Origin: Pseudidiomarina gelatinasegens
Lineage (GTDB): Bacteria > Pseudomonadota > Gammaproteobacteria > Enterobacterales > Alteromonadaceae
DNA: 64,000 nt
Assembly: GCF_004025325.1 (NCBI RefSeq)
Contig: NZ_RSFE01000001.1
Coordinates: 124,001-188,000 of the forward strand
Reading direction: 5' to 3'
Shown here: positions 38,769-47,293 of the stretch, piece after piece
Layout of the letters: every line of letters starts with the position of its first letter
How positions within the stretch are numbered: position 1 is the stretch's first letter
Position numbers and translations under genes: made by a program
The notes under the pieces: model-generated
Database searches by the model: none
The model's input: only the letters and a program-made list of their open reading frames with translations
What the model was told of the DNA's origin: nothing

Positions 38769-39632
38769 ATGACTGCGCAACGTATCGATGGTAAACAAGT
38801 AGCTCAACAAGTTCGTGATCAAGTAAAACAGGCCGTTGCCAAGCGCCTTGCCGCTGGTGGCCGTGCACCGGGGTTAGCGGTTGTATTGGTCGGCAGCGAC
38901 CCAGCTTCGCAGGTATACGTAGGTAGCAAACGCCGTGCTTGTGAAGAGGTAGGCATTACCTCTCAAGCGTTCGACTTACCCGCAAGCACAACGCAAGCCG
39001 AGCTTGAAGCACTTATCGATACACTTAACGCAGACACCAGCATTGACGGCATCTTGGTACAACTGCCGTTGCCTGAGGGGCTTGACGCGCAAGCCATACT
39101 TGAACGCATTCACCCGTTTAAAGACGTTGACGGCTTCCACCCGTTTAACATGGGCCGACTTGCCCAACGTAACCCAGCCCTGCGCCCTTGCACCCCGCGC
39201 GGCGTAATTACCTTATTTGATTCCATCGGCTTAGACTTGCACGGCAAAAATGCCGTGGTTGTTGGTGCTTCAAACATTGTCGGCCGCCCCATGAGCCTTG
39301 AGCTGTTGTTGGCCGGCGCTACGACTACCGTATGCCATCGCTTTACCAGTGACCTTAAAGAACACGTACAACGTGCCGATGTGCTGGTGGTTGCTGTTGG
39401 CAAACCGAACTTTATTCCTGGCGACTGGGTAAAACCAGGCGCTGTGGTCATTGATGTGGGCATTAACCGCTTACCATCGGGCCAACTGGTGGGCGACATT
39501 GAATTTGCCGCCGCCGAGCAACGGGCGTCCTACATTACCCCAGTACCAGGCGGCGTAGGCCCTATGACCGTAGCCACATTAATGCAAAATACCTTGCAGG
39601 CATGTGATACGTGGCATGCGCCGCTCAAGTAA
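38769..39632 (+). CDS. folD: Bifunctional methylenetetrahydrofolate dehydrogenase / cyclohydrolase
   Basis: Interconverts 5,10-methylene- and 10-formyl-tetrahydrofolate for one-carbon metabolism; cytosolic. The 287-aa protein has the signatures [14 protein letters not shown] (with catalytic Lys), [10 protein letters not shown], the NADP loop [13 protein letters not shown] and the C-terminal [10 protein letters not shown]. The frame opens at a GTG at 38757, but the ATG at 38769 gives the start [15 protein letters not shown] seen in the family. Stands alone, convergent with the pilus operon. Confidence 0.97.
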   Translation: MTAQRIDGKQVAQQVRDQVKQAVAKRLAAGGRAPGLAVVLVGSDPASQVYVGSKRRACEEVGITSQAFDLPASTTQAELEALIDTLNADTSIDGILVQLPLPEGLDAQAILERIHPFKDVDGFHPFNMGRLAQRNPALRPCTPRGVITLFDSIGLDLHGKNAVVVGASNIVGRPMSLELLLAGATTTVCHRFTSDLKEHVQRADVLVVAVGKPNFIPGDWVKPGAVVIDVGINRLPSGQLVGDIEFAAAEQRASYITPVPGGVGPMTVATLMQNTLQACDTWHAPLK

Positions 39633-39659
39633 GCGTTTGCTTTGCTTGTGCTTATGAGG

Positions 39660-40364
39660 TTACTGGTCGGCGCGAAAACCTGATAACATAGGCCCTTCGC
39701 GCCGCGAAATAAGTGGCCACATCGGCCTACCGACGAACCCTTCTCGTAGGCGACAAAAGCGCTGTGCCGGACTCTCAAAAAATTGTCGCCAAGTTTGCAA
39801 TGCCGGAGCGACTAACGGCACTTGCAGCGGCATACACCACCAGATTTCAATGTCTAACTGCCGCGCGTCCAGCCAGTCATCCGTAGCATCCATATTCGCA
39901 GTTCTCGCAAGCGCATGATCAACAGCTATTTCGGTCACCCACTGCTGCTTACGCAAATCATAACGCCGTTCACTAAACAGTTCTTGCGCTCTAACAGTCG
40001 GACTGTGTAATTGTATGGTTGAAGCTAGCCGCGCATGCAGCAATGCGGCTACAGTTGCTCGCCATGCGCCATCACGTAAATTAGCGGCTTCAGGTTCGTC
40101 CTGTTGATGCGCATGCCACTGTAACTGAGTACTAGCCATCCCTGTTGCTAACACATTGCGCATTGCAGACAAATCACCATGTTGCAGTTGACCGGCTCGT
40201 AACACGTAGTGACTGGTGTTGTGCAACAAATGTTGCGCCCAGAATAACCAAATTAATTGCAGTGCCGCCAGCAGCATCCAAAAGATAAGTGGCGTAAGTA
40301 GCATCGCTTCAATAGTTGCTACGCCTCGTTGATGGTTCCCTAGACTGCGATATATTATTTGCAT
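39660..40364 (-). CDS. TadE-like pseudopilin/pilus assembly protein, last gene of the pilus operon
   Basis: A protein of about 234 aa with the TadE N-terminus: basic lead, RGVATIEAMLLTPLIFWMLL and a single hydrophobic segment of some 25 residues, followed by a soluble domain with no recognised fold. TadE-like proteins are minor pseudopilins of tight-adherence (Tad) systems and are processed at their hydrophobic N-terminus. The frame is open from 40391, but the ATG at 40364 has GCAGGG before it and overlaps the preceding gene by 10 bases, so it is preferred. A Tad-type component in a type IVb-like operon is unusual. Confidence 0.7.
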   Translation of the reverse strand: MQIIYRSLGNHQRGVATIEAMLLTPLIFWMLLAALQLIWLFWAQHLLHNTSHYVLRAGQLQHGDLSAMRNVLATGMASTQLQWHAHQQDEPEAANLRDGAWRATVAALLHARLASTIQLHSPTVRAQELFSERRYDLRKQQWVTEIAVDHALARTANMDATDDWLDARQLDIEIWWCMPLQVPLVAPALQTWRQFFESPAQRFCRLREGFVGRPMWPLISRREGPMLSGFRADQ

Positions 40365-41071
40365 AATCCCTGCAACTGACAGTTGCGCCATAGCTGGGCA
40401 TATTCATCAATACGTGTGCGCAGCTCAGTCATACTTGTAGCCGGAGTAACTACATCCAGAGCATAGACCGTTTGCACTGTTAGCTCACTGGCTTTCAGCG
40501 CAACGACTTCAAGTTCCTGAGCAATTAGCGTTTGCGCCTCTACCGTTTGTGCTTCCAACGCGCTGACAGCGGTTATATCAAAGTCAGCCATATCTAGATC
40601 GGTTGCCATACTATTGAGGTGCTCTTGATCTAACATCGGCAGGCGATGTAAATATTGCTCGCCTGCCGATGCCACTGTTGGCGGCCAAATGATAAGAACA
40701 AATTCAGTGCCGCGTGAAACCGAGCCCGCGACCTGACCGGATAGCCAATCGGCTTTTTCACTACTTGGCGCCTGGAGCGTCAACTCAAGCCAGTTGTCAC
40801 GTTCCATAAACGACCATGACTGTTGCCAAGGGTAATTGAGATAAATGATATCTTCAGGTGCGAATAAGTCGTCTACCGCCTTTGGTGCGACACGATTCTG
40901 TGTCCAATAGGTTGTTGCTGCGTCACGTATCACCTCCGTATCCTCAACCCAAATTCGCTGTTTCTGGTGCTGTTGATGCATTTGCCACGCTTGAGTCGCT
41001 ATCATCAATAACCCACTCATAATGACCACTGCAGTGATAATTTCGAGCAACACAAAACCTCGGGGTCGCAT
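40355..41071 (-). CDS. Prepilin-like minor pilin with pentad-repeat C-terminal part (PilV-like)
   Basis: A 238-aa protein with a short leader MRPRG and class III signal: cleavage before Phe, Glu at +5 (FVLLEIITAVVIMSGLL). The middle region resembles PilV-type minor pilins of R64-like systems in layout. Residues about 164-210 show a strict five-residue periodicity (units such as EAQTV, EAQTL, IAQEL, KASEL, TVQTV), suggesting a short beta-roll. The C-terminus has two Cys (CQLQGLCK) that could form a disulfide. AAGGA lies at good spacing before the ATG. Assignment as PilV-like is inference from position and architecture. Confidence 0.7.
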   Translation of the reverse strand: MRPRGFVLLEIITAVVIMSGLLMIATQAWQMHQQHQKQRIWVEDTEVIRDAATTYWTQNRVAPKAVDDLFAPEDIIYLNYPWQQSWSFMERDNWLELTLQAPSSEKADWLSGQVAGSVSRGTEFVLIIWPPTVASAGEQYLHRLPMLDQEHLNSMATDLDMADFDITAVSALEAQTVEAQTLIAQELEVVALKASELTVQTVYALDVVTPATSMTELRTRIDEYAQLWRNCQLQGLCK

Positions 41072-41092
41072 GATTAACTTCCTTGTTTAGTC

Positions 41093-41332
41093 TTAATGCA
41101 ACTGCAGAAAACGTTGATGCTGCTGCAACTGCCGTTCAAGACGAATATTTTGTCGCTGCAGGTCTCGATCAAAAGCCTTCTCGCGCTGCTGCTCACTGAG
41201 ATTCGCAGCAGCCACTATCAATGACGACACTGCAACGGCGGCACTCGCTAGAACTGCCAAACCGATAACCCACTCCAGCACCAAAAAGCCACGGTTACTT
41301 GCAATTCTTTGCTTCTCTAAGTCAGCTTTCAT
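41093..41332 (-). CDS. Small prepilin-like protein
   Basis: A 79-aa protein with a type III signal sequence: leader ending NRG, then FLVLEWVIGLAVLASAAVAV with Glu at +5. The mature part is little more than the N-terminal helix, ending in a Gln/Arg-rich stretch (about 50-79) likely to be alpha-helical. It lacks the globular head of a major pilin, so a minor or initiating pseudopilin role is possible. Lies 18 bases after the pilin gene and 21 before the next. Confidence 0.7.
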   Translation of the reverse strand: MKADLEKQRIASNRGFLVLEWVIGLAVLASAAVAVSSLIVAAANLSEQQREKAFDRDLQRQNIRLERQLQQHQRFLQLH

Positions 41333-41350
41333 GGGTTCGCCCCGAATCGG

Positions 41351-41791
41351 TTAGCCCTGAAATTTGAGCGTCAAGGTGTCTCCAGAAAAGCTACTCTCAA
41401 TGGCATAGTCCGTGAAATCATAAGCCAATCGAGCCCCCTCCGCGGTTTGCTCTATGCCGTTGACCGTAATCACGTACAGCGAAGTGTCGGTCCCATCAAC
41501 CGCGATACTAATGTCACCCCCCCAAGGGTTAATGCTGGTGCCTGCCCCCCATACTTCAGGAACCGCAGCGATACTTGACATGGCTGACATACTTATTCCA
41601 GTTAGGTCACCTGTTCGTGGTCGCCATAGCTGCGCTCCTGACTGAATTGTGATGATTTGGCTTTTTGCTTCGCTCACGCGCGAATTGCCGACCGCCCAGT
41701 CTCTTAAGGCGAGCGACCCGATGGTTGCCAGCGCGATAATTGATAACACCGTCAACACTTCAATAAACGTAAATCCTTTTTGAGATTGCAT
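41351..41791 (-). CDS. Type IV pilin (probable major pilin, PilS-like)
   Basis: A 146-aa prepilin with a six-residue leader MQSQKG, Phe at +1, Glu at +5 (FTFIEVLTVLSIIALATIG), then a compact head containing NPWGGDISIAVDG, a motif typical of the beta-sheet of type IVb-like pilins. The frame opens at a GTG at 41800, but the ATG at 41791 has GGAG at 8-base spacing. No Cys pair is present, unlike many major pilins. The short leader and Phe at +1 are type IVa features. Longer gaps around this gene (61 bases upstream) may allow separate expression. Confidence 0.8.
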   Translation of the reverse strand: MQSQKGFTFIEVLTVLSIIALATIGSLALRDWAVGNSRVSEAKSQIITIQSGAQLWRPRTGDLTGISMSAMSSIAAVPEVWGAGTSINPWGGDISIAVDGTDTSLYVITVNGIEQTAEGARLAYDFTDYAIESSFSGDTLTLKFQG

Positions 41792-41852
41792 AATTAACAC
41801 TCCATTGTTGAAAAAATTGATAGATGTCGAACAGCAGCCCTAATTGACGTGC

Positions 41853-42875
41853 CTAAACGATACTCTGCTGCGTTATCGCCATTAACATACTTCCCATACC
41901 GCCAAGCATGACGATCAACAACGCAAAAATCATTCCATAGCAGAACCCTTGCAGGGCTGCTCTAAGCCGCGCCAACGCCTGCACAGCATCATGCGCGGCA
42001 TAACTTGCCACACGTTTCAATGTACCGTGTTCAGTTGCCTTTCTACTTCCATTACCGAGTCGAAATAGCATGCGAGGAGACAATAATCCACTATCAAATA
42101 TACGCTCCAAACGCCGCTCGCCATTAGCTAGCTTTGCGCGCATCGTAGTAATATGCGCGTTCAAGGAGTTACCTCCAAACCGTTGCATGGTTGCCAGTGA
42201 ACGATCGAGATTAATGCCAGCTTGCAGCAAAACTGTAGACGTTTGCAGCAACAGTACCGCACTAAAATAACGATGAATTAGAAAAGCGCCCTTGTTTGCG
42301 AGTAATTGACACCAATACCATTTAAAGTTGACCAAACCGGGCGGACCCCAACTCCATATGAATACTGCCACAACTACCATTAACAAGGCTGGCAACATGG
42401 CGCTGTGCGTGAGCACCATCAGCCAGTGACTTAATTGCGGCCACTGCCACTCAGGCAACGACTGCGCGAGCTTTGGCATCACACCGCGTCCGATAAAAAA
42501 TGTTGCCGCAAAAGCCAGCGCTAACATAGCCACAGGGTAAATCAATGGCTTCCAAAACTGACGCCAGGCTTCGCGACGCTGCTGCTCGAACAGTTGATGT
42601 TGCGACAAAATCTGCTCAAGAATTCCACTATTTTCGCCAACCGCAACCAGCATCACTAAATCTTCAGAAAACCAATGATGCAATGATGGCCCCAAAGCTC
42701 GGCCATGATTTAATTGCTTAATCAATTGCGCAGCAACTTCTTGCTCTTGCTTCAAGTGAAGGTGCCGTGCGTTTTCCAGCAGTTCATGGCAGCAGGTTAA
42801 AGGGCTTAAGCCATCCGCAAGACCCAGCGCTAAATCTTCCAGAAAAGCTAATTGACGGGCTCGTGTTAAGCGCAT
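41853..42875 (-). CDS. Type II/IV secretion platform protein (PilR/GspF-like)
   Basis: Polytopic inner-membrane protein that couples the ATPase to pilin assembly. The 340-aa protein has two GspF-type repeats; membrane spans are visible at about residues 110-135 (YPVAMLALAFAATFFIG), 160-180 (LLMVVVAVFIW) and near the C-terminus (GMIFALLIVMLGGMG). Its ATG overlaps the ATPase gene by 10 bases. Position after the ATPase and before the pilin matches PilR of R64-type IVb pili. Confidence 0.85.
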   Translation of the reverse strand: MRLTRARQLAFLEDLALGLADGLSPLTCCHELLENARHLHLKQEQEVAAQLIKQLNHGRALGPSLHHWFSEDLVMLVAVGENSGILEQILSQHQLFEQQRREAWRQFWKPLIYPVAMLALAFAATFFIGRGVMPKLAQSLPEWQWPQLSHWLMVLTHSAMLPALLMVVVAVFIWSWGPPGLVNFKWYWCQLLANKGAFLIHRYFSAVLLLQTSTVLLQAGINLDRSLATMQRFGGNSLNAHITTMRAKLANGERRLERIFDSGLLSPRMLFRLGNGSRKATEHGTLKRVASYAAHDAVQALARLRAALQGFCYGMIFALLIVMLGGMGSMLMAITQQSIV

Positions 42876-44254
42876 GACGAATGGCTTTGTAATTGTGACT
42901 CAAGTGCCTGCCAGCCGGCAGCAATGAGTCGCTCTCGACAAGCTTCCAAGCTTCCCGCCCGAATAGCTTTGCGAACCCGTTCGTCAATTTCTAACAGCTC
43001 CGCCACTAAGCGACGACCAATCACGCCCGAACCTTTGCAATTCGGACAGCCCCTATCGGTTCCTTCGCAGTCCTCGCAAATCCGACTCACTAAGCGCTGA
43101 GCTAGAATCCCGCGAAGCACCCCAACCTGTGATAAAGACTCTGCACTGAGCCCAAGGTCCAACAATCGTTGGATGACCCCAAAGGTGTCATGTGCATGCA
43201 CGGTTGCGGTTACCAGATGCCCAGTCAAACCAGCCGTATATGCTGCACGTGCAGTAGCTGCATCACGAATTTCACTGATGGAAATGACATCTGGATCTTC
43301 ACGTAACGCAACACGTACCATGTTGGCAAAATTCAATTCTTGATGGTCGGCAATAACTGGCTTTTGTTCGATATATGGTTGAATGATCTCAATGGGATCT
43401 TCAAGTGAAATCACTTTAGCTGTGCGCGGTATATGCCAGTTTATAGCCGCAAGCGTGGTTGTTTTACCTTGGCCGGTAGGTCCCGCAACAATAATGATTC
43501 CCGCCGGTTGGCCTAACATAGCCAACAGGCTGCTTAAGTGCTCAGGGAGCAACCCAATACCACTTAACTCTAACGCTTTCTGTTGCTCTGATTGCATCCG
43601 CATGGTGACTGCAAAGCCGTTTCGCGTTGGCGACTTTTGAACCCTTAGTCGCATGCGCTTTATTTCGTTATTGTGCATAACAGAAAGCGAAATACTTGCG
43701 CTCGATAACCGCTGCTCATCAAACAACTCATGGAAGTCTTCCGAGCGCGTATTAAGTGCTGCTGCTATAGCCGCCGCCATGGTTTCGCGATTACGTTCAA
43801 CCTGCCCGACCAAGCGCCCATGCACCCGAAACGCGAGCGAAGCATGTGATGGTAAAAATAATAAATGAATGTCGGATGCTTCCAATACTAATGCTTGAAG
43901 TACCAAGTCTTCTAGCGCCTGCTGTGCGCGAGTGTGGTCGAGTTCTATTGGCACACGCTGATGAACGTGCTCTCGTCGCGCCGCGGCATCATGAAGTTGA
44001 CTGCGAATGGCTCGAGCATCGGCCACGAACCACGCGCGTGATTGCTGACCAAACAGTTGCGATTGTGCACATATCGTTAACAACTCCAACAGATGTTGTC
44101 GCCATGTTTGTTCACTTGCAATCAATGCGCCATCTTCGCCAATCAACACAGCAACGTTGTCTTGCGAATATTGCTCAGATAAACACAGGCAGGTATCGAC
44201 TAGATTACGATTCACCTCAACACGCGCAACATTTTCATCGGTCATAACCAGCAT
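42866..44254 (-). CDS. Pilus assembly ATPase (PilQ/GspE-like)
   Basis: Cytosolic hexameric ATPase powering pilus extension. The protein (about 462 aa) has an N-terminal domain, then a GspE/PilB core: Walker A GPTGQGKTT, Asp box, Walker B region DPDVISISEIRD (Ser in place of the usual Gly before Glu), His box TATVHAHD, and a zinc motif CEDC...CPNC near the C-terminus. The longest start is a GTG at 44263; the ATG at 44254 with GGTGG upstream is preferred. It overlaps pilP by a few bases. Confidence 0.85.
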   Translation of the reverse strand: MLVMTDENVARVEVNRNLVDTCLCLSEQYSQDNVAVLIGEDGALIASEQTWRQHLLELLTICAQSQLFGQQSRAWFVADARAIRSQLHDAAARREHVHQRVPIELDHTRAQQALEDLVLQALVLEASDIHLLFLPSHASLAFRVHGRLVGQVERNRETMAAAIAAALNTRSEDFHELFDEQRLSSASISLSVMHNNEIKRMRLRVQKSPTRNGFAVTMRMQSEQQKALELSGIGLLPEHLSSLLAMLGQPAGIIIVAGPTGQGKTTTLAAINWHIPRTAKVISLEDPIEIIQPYIEQKPVIADHQELNFANMVRVALREDPDVISISEIRDAATARAAYTAGLTGHLVTATVHAHDTFGVIQRLLDLGLSAESLSQVGVLRGILAQRLVSRICEDCEGTDRGCPNCKGSGVIGRRLVAELLEIDERVRKAIRAGSLEACRERLIAAGWQALESQLQSHSSCA

Positions 44255-44256
44255 CG

Positions 44257-44670
44257 TTACCACCGCTCTGTTAGGGGTAAATCACGGAAATGTCCAAAGC
44301 GTTTTAAGCGCACGCGCCCCGGTCCAACTTCGGCGGTCAACTCCATCGGCCCCGCAATGCCGCTTAACAATCGAATTAGTTCATCGCCATAACGCAATAC
44401 CACATGCGTTTTGTCTGCTGTAGCGACAATACCAACCAACTTATATCGCAATAGCTCTGAGGCAACCTCGGAAGAACCTGATGGCTGCCCTTGCAAAGCG
44501 TCAATCGCATGGCGTGCCTTGGCAATCTGTAACTCTAACTGCAATCGCTTGGCTTCAGTTTGTGCGAGCCTTTCCGAGAGCTCGCTCGCGCGGAGCCGTT
44601 GAATCGTCGTATCCGGCGCATCGAGCATGATCGCGCCACCTAGAATAATCTGTAGGGTCCAAATCATCAT
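44257..44670 (-). CDS. PilP-like pilus biogenesis protein
   Basis: A 137-aa protein with an N-terminal hydrophobic segment (IWTLQIILGGAIML), an alpha-helical coiled region (about 20-60, rich in Gln, Glu, Arg) and a small beta domain (YKLVGIVATADKTHVVLRYGDELIRLLSG) like the C-terminal part of type IVb PilP. It probably links the inner-membrane complex to the secretin. Start and stop overlap its neighbours (ATGA with the PilO-like gene). Confidence 0.7.
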   Translation of the reverse strand: MMIWTLQIILGGAIMLDAPDTTIQRLRASELSERLAQTEAKRLQLELQIAKARHAIDALQGQPSGSSEVASELLRYKLVGIVATADKTHVVLRYGDELIRLLSGIAGPMELTAEVGPGRVRLKRFGHFRDLPLTERW

Positions 44671-45815
44671 GGTAGGGTTCCTTGAGAATTATCTTCAATT
44701 GATATCTGCAGTTGCCAAATTAGATCGCTCAAAACCGCGTTCGCAGCGATTAGTCGCGCATTAGGATGGTTTACCGAAAGCCAGGTCAGAAACTGCTGCC
44801 ACCCATCCCCGTCATGAGGATCAAATAGATCATGTTTAATTGACAAGGCTTTCCCTCGTGATGTTACTGAAAAACCAAGCTGCTCAAGTTGGTCACCTAC
44901 GGCACTTGCTGGACTTTCAGTCGAGCCATCCATTTGCGTTAAGTCTTTCAGCGGCCGTACAAGCCGATGTTCACCTTTATCTTTCTGGTAATCCCAATTA
45001 CTACCAGTTAATTGACTCAGCAACTCACTCACCCGCCCATAACTTGGTTGCACGATGAGTTGCTCCCCTCGGGCCGTCAATTCCCAGCGCAGCACCTGCC
45101 ACCCAGCCAAATAGCTGACCTGCGACAAGAGCTGGCTTAGATGAGCAATTTGATTTGCATCCCAACCAACTTGCGGCTGCTTCAGTACGGATAACGCTTG
45201 CTCCGGTTTGGCTAATGGTTGAGCCTCGGGCTCGGGCCAAAACCACCATGTAAACCCGAGAGAAATTGTCAGCGCGGTGATGGTACTCAACACTAAAACA
45301 CGACGACGTAGCCAGGCTGGATGCTGCCGCAACGATCTGAATCTAGCCTGTTTGTTCGGCATATCTGGAAGCTCTATATTCACGTAACGAACGTGCGTAT
45401 ATGCCGTGACATGACATGCCAGTAATTCCTTCGCTTGATTGCCTGAAATAAAAAGTGAGCAACCCATTTTTTCTGGCGCCAACCAGTCTTGCGCAACAAA
45501 TAATAAATTTAGTACGCCTGTGTGGTCAGCACTGAAGCCACACGCACCGAGCAGAACATCATCACGCCATGCCACACATACCAGCCGTTGCTGCCATACT
45601 TGCACCACCACCACTGCGTTATCATCAATGCATTGCCGTAGCTCTATAGCGCCATCGTGATCAGCCGTTTCGCTGCAACAAAGCCAATACTGGGCTCCAC
45701 ATTTCCACAAGCTATAGCGCTGAAAACCAAGCTGTTTTGCTTCTGTTAACCATGTCAATATCTGGTCGCGGTCATGAGATTGGTGGCGCCAGCCTTCAAA
45801 ACACCAGGCTGTCAT
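44667..45815 (-). CDS. PilO-like bitopic inner-membrane protein with Cys-rich cytoplasmic domain
   Basis: A 382-aa protein with a cytoplasmic domain (about 1-170), one membrane span (about 172-193, VLVLSTITALTISLGFTWWF) and a periplasmic domain (200-382). The layout corresponds to PilO (PilO2) of type IVb systems, which unites PilM/PilN/PilO-type roles. Nine Cys occur in the first 134 residues and none elsewhere, an unusual bias hinting at a metal site or redox-sensitive region. It overlaps both neighbours by four bases (ATGA). Family assignment rests on position and topology more than on motifs. Confidence 0.65.
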   Translation of the reverse strand: MTAWCFEGWRHQSHDRDQILTWLTEAKQLGFQRYSLWKCGAQYWLCCSETADHDGAIELRQCIDDNAVVVVQVWQQRLVCVAWRDDVLLGACGFSADHTGVLNLLFVAQDWLAPEKMGCSLFISGNQAKELLACHVTAYTHVRYVNIELPDMPNKQARFRSLRQHPAWLRRRVLVLSTITALTISLGFTWWFWPEPEAQPLAKPEQALSVLKQPQVGWDANQIAHLSQLLSQVSYLAGWQVLRWELTARGEQLIVQPSYGRVSELLSQLTGSNWDYQKDKGEHRLVRPLKDLTQMDGSTESPASAVGDQLEQLGFSVTSRGKALSIKHDLFDPHDGDGWQQFLTWLSVNHPNARLIAANAVLSDLIWQLQISIEDNSQGTLP

Positions 45816-47293
45816 AAATTTAACTCCCGAGTAATAATATGTGGCGTCAACAGAACAATGGTTTCACTGCGTCGTTGTTGTGACATATCGCCACCACCAA
45901 GCGCCTTACTAAACCAACTTTGTTGACGTTGCGTGAAACTACGTTCATTTTTCAGTCCACTCATCAGTAAGGTTTGACCGTTCGCAACCATCGCTTTCAT
46001 AAAGAACTTCTTCCGGTTGGTATGGGGCGTCTGAATCATTTGCTCCCCCGAGCGCACTTCATCAATCCGCTCAAGATCGGAAACCTCGGTTGACAGCTGC
46101 AAGATAACTTCCCCTTTGCGGATACTGGGTAGCAAGTACAGTTCAAAACCGGTGGTTACAACGCCTGGTTGCAACACATCTGCTCTGCCGACATTCGCGG
46201 TTGCAGCAGACCCGGCAGCAGCTAAGTAGGTAGCATTATCTTCCAGGACTATTTTTGCGATTTGATTATTGAGGCTCACCACACGTGGATGATTACTGGT
46301 TTGTACCAGCCCCTGCTGCGCCAGTGCTTCGATTAAAACTTGCGACCCTTGCGCTTTACCTTGTTGTTGCTGCCAAAATAACTCGCCACCGCTTATACGG
46401 TTTAACTGCGCAGAGGCAAATCCCAGTACGCCCTCACCGCCTGCTGTTTTGACAATCGCATCCCAGTCGATTGAGAACTGTTCATCGTCGGTAAAAGTAA
46501 CTTCCAAAATTTGGACATCAATCGCAACCTGACGTGTGAAACGTTCATTCTGCTGCGCCAGATATGCTTTCACTTGTGCCACATGTTGGGGGTAATCACG
46601 AACCAATACCGAAGTAGAACTTTGGTTAACAGTTAACTTACCTTCCGCTGATAGCAGCATGCTCAAGGCATGTTCTAGATCTTGCCAAACCGAGAGTGAC
46701 TCACTACTGAAATTTAAGTACTGTTCGCTACTCGTCGTCATGCTGGTTGCCTGCAGGGCATCGCCACCAAAGCTTTGACTTTGTTGCTGCTGATCGCGGT
46801 TACCTAAAAAATAACTGGTATCGCCAGCAATGAACGCCACGTCAAATTCAGCCACCTCAAACTCATGAATAGCCACCAAATTATCTTCCCATTCAAGATG
46901 CCAACGATAACGGCTAGCTATCTGCTGTAAAAAGTCCGCCAGACTGCCGTCAAACTGCATATGGACCGATATATTGGATAGTTTTTCGGTATTGAAGTAA
47001 GGCGTTACATGGTGCGGCTCTAATACACGCGTAAGCAATGTTCCAGCCGCTAATCCTTGTGCAGAAACCTTTACGGCTTGCGCACTCCATGCAGGTAATT
47101 TCTTTCGTAATTCAGCCAGCGGAGGAATATAAAATGCATCGTCATACAATACCGAACCACTGGGTTTGTGCGCGTCCTGAAGAACGGCCAAACGTTCATT
47201 GGCCTGAGCATACTGTTGCCCTAAAGGCTCCTGAATCGAGCTAGAACAACCGCTTATCCAGACCAACATGAGCAGCGTCCAATAGCGTTTCAT
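45812..47293 (-). CDS. Outer-membrane lipoprotein secretin (PilN/BfpB-like)
   Basis: Forms the outer-membrane ring through which the pilus passes. The 493-aa protein has a lipoprotein signal (LVWISGC, Cys16), a periplasmic N-region with STN/N-type domains (VHMQFDGSLADFLQQIASRYRW and VRDYPQHVAQVKAYL) and a C-terminal secretin domain (from about 300; VASNHPRV-type TSNHPRVVSLNNQIAKI, VANGQTLLMSGLK, ETIVLLTPHII). Lipoprotein secretins mark type IVb pili (TcpC, BfpB, PilN), in contrast to PilQ of type IVa. It overlaps both neighbours by ATGA. Confidence 0.85.
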   Translation of the reverse strand: MKRYWTLLMLVWISGCSSSIQEPLGQQYAQANERLAVLQDAHKPSGSVLYDDAFYIPPLAELRKKLPAWSAQAVKVSAQGLAAGTLLTRVLEPHHVTPYFNTEKLSNISVHMQFDGSLADFLQQIASRYRWHLEWEDNLVAIHEFEVAEFDVAFIAGDTSYFLGNRDQQQQSQSFGGDALQATSMTTSSEQYLNFSSESLSVWQDLEHALSMLLSAEGKLTVNQSSTSVLVRDYPQHVAQVKAYLAQQNERFTRQVAIDVQILEVTFTDDEQFSIDWDAIVKTAGGEGVLGFASAQLNRISGGELFWQQQQGKAQGSQVLIEALAQQGLVQTSNHPRVVSLNNQIAKIVLEDNATYLAAAGSAATANVGRADVLQPGVVTTGFELYLLPSIRKGEVILQLSTEVSDLERIDEVRSGEQMIQTPHTNRKKFFMKAMVANGQTLLMSGLKNERSFTQRQQSWFSKALGGGDMSQQRRSETIVLLTPHIITRELNL

